In this document: positions 63,912-64,000 of the stretch, in pieces | Position numbering within the stretch: position 1 is the first letter of the stretch | Layout: each line of letters opens with the position of its first letter | Source of the DNA: an uncultured Roseburia sp. | GTDB lineage: Bacteria; Bacillota; Clostridia; Lachnospirales; Lachnospiraceae | Reading direction: 5' to 3' | NCBI GenBank assembly: GCA_947174805.1 | Contig: CAMWKH010000013.1 | Location: 1 to 64,000, forward strand | Length of the DNA: 64,000 nucleotides | Notes under the pieces: generated by a model | What the model was told of the DNA's origin: nothing | What the model saw: the letters and a program-made list of their open reading frames with translations, nothing else | Database searches by the model: none | Program-made: the position numbers and the translations under genes

Positions 63912-64000
63912 AAAAAGAACCCCGGGACAGTTCCCTGTCCCGGGGCGAATCATCATAATCCGCGGTACCACCCGCATTGAAAAATGTAAAAAATTTTACA
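63912..64000 (-). promoter_or_regulatory. T-box riboswitch, antiterminator and terminator part, truncated by window end
   Basis: Minus strand carries the T-box core AATGCGGGTGGTACCGCGG, then an 11-base-pair terminator CCCCGGGACAG / CTGTCCCGGGG with a four-base loop and TTCTTTTT. The specifier hairpin is outside the window, so the tRNA cannot be read; tRNA-Asp or tRNA-Asn is expected from the downstream aspS. Confidence 0.92.

Noticed and set aside
63720-63977. 85-codon minus-strand frame in the aspS leader
   Set aside because: It runs through the T-box terminator and the leader into aspS; it has no ribosome site and is explained by the riboswitch.

Overview
The window looks like the chromosome of an anaerobic, fermentative Clostridia, most likely a Lachnospiraceae-type gut bacterium. 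The evidence is two pyruvate:ferredoxin oxidoreductases, an iron-only-hydrogenase-like protein, a rubrerythrin/PerR peroxide operon, MecA, DUF4364, a T-box-controlled aspS-gatCAB cluster, strong AGGAGG ribosome sites, and frequent GTG/TTG starts. No rRNA, tRNA, CRISPR array, insertion sequence or prophage was seen. Most of the window is ordinary chromosome with a few accessory islands.

Layout. 0-3.3 kb: an AT-rich two-gene island (P-loop ATPase plus TPR protein) with its own promoter, next to a decayed reading frame. 3.3-8.3 kb: the conserved Firmicutes run rho-rpmE-DUF1385-prmC-prfA. 8.5-11.2 kb: malic enzyme, a TIGR01212 radical SAM protein and DUF4364. 11.3-21.1 kb: carbohydrate uptake, consisting of a fructose operon that also carries ptsH and ptsI (fruR-fruK-fruA-ptsH-ptsI), followed by a separately promoted operon with an L-sorbose-1-phosphate-reductase-like enzyme, a DeoR regulator and a mannitol-type PTS permease. 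21.2-25.1 kb: flavin reductase, mecA, CBS-type pyrophosphatase and a coiled-coil membrane protein. 25.2-36.7 kb: energy metabolism (two PFOR genes and a hydrogenase-like protein), interrupted by an ECF sigma/DUF4179 pair and a PIN-type toxin-antitoxin pair. 36.9-40.2 kb: a chemoreceptor and a YbiT-like ABC-F protein. 40.5-44.4 kb: two riboswitch-controlled units, a CaCA exchanger behind a yybP-ykoY manganese aptamer, and thiC plus a glycosyltransferase-like gene behind a TPP aptamer. 44.6-49.7 kb: FtsX-type ABC transporter with its two-component system. 49.7-52.1 kb: PerR-rubredoxin/FMN enzyme-rubrerythrin operon with a Per box. 52.1-56.4 kb: a second ABC transporter preceded by a LytTR regulator and an AgrC-like kinase. 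56.4-58.7 kb: chemoreceptor and XRE remnant. 58.7-64 kb: aspS-gatC-gatA-gatB behind a T-box.

How the genes work together. Sugars enter through the PTS units, and pyruvate is oxidised by PFOR to reduced ferredoxin that hydrogenase-type proteins can use. Malic enzyme links malate to pyruvate, and the PerR operon protects the oxygen-labile enzymes. The aspS-gatCAB operon, with a His at a key AspRS position, points to tRNA-dependent amide aminoacyl-tRNA synthesis.

The items most worth a second look are the ATPase/TPR island, the HPr that lacks Ser46, the thiC-glycosyltransferase overlap under a TPP riboswitch, the sorbose-reductase/mannitol-PTS pairing, the CaCA exchanger under manganese control, and the LytTR/AgrC-like/ABC locus that has no visible peptide gene. 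All functional statements come from reading motifs by eye; no database search was possible.
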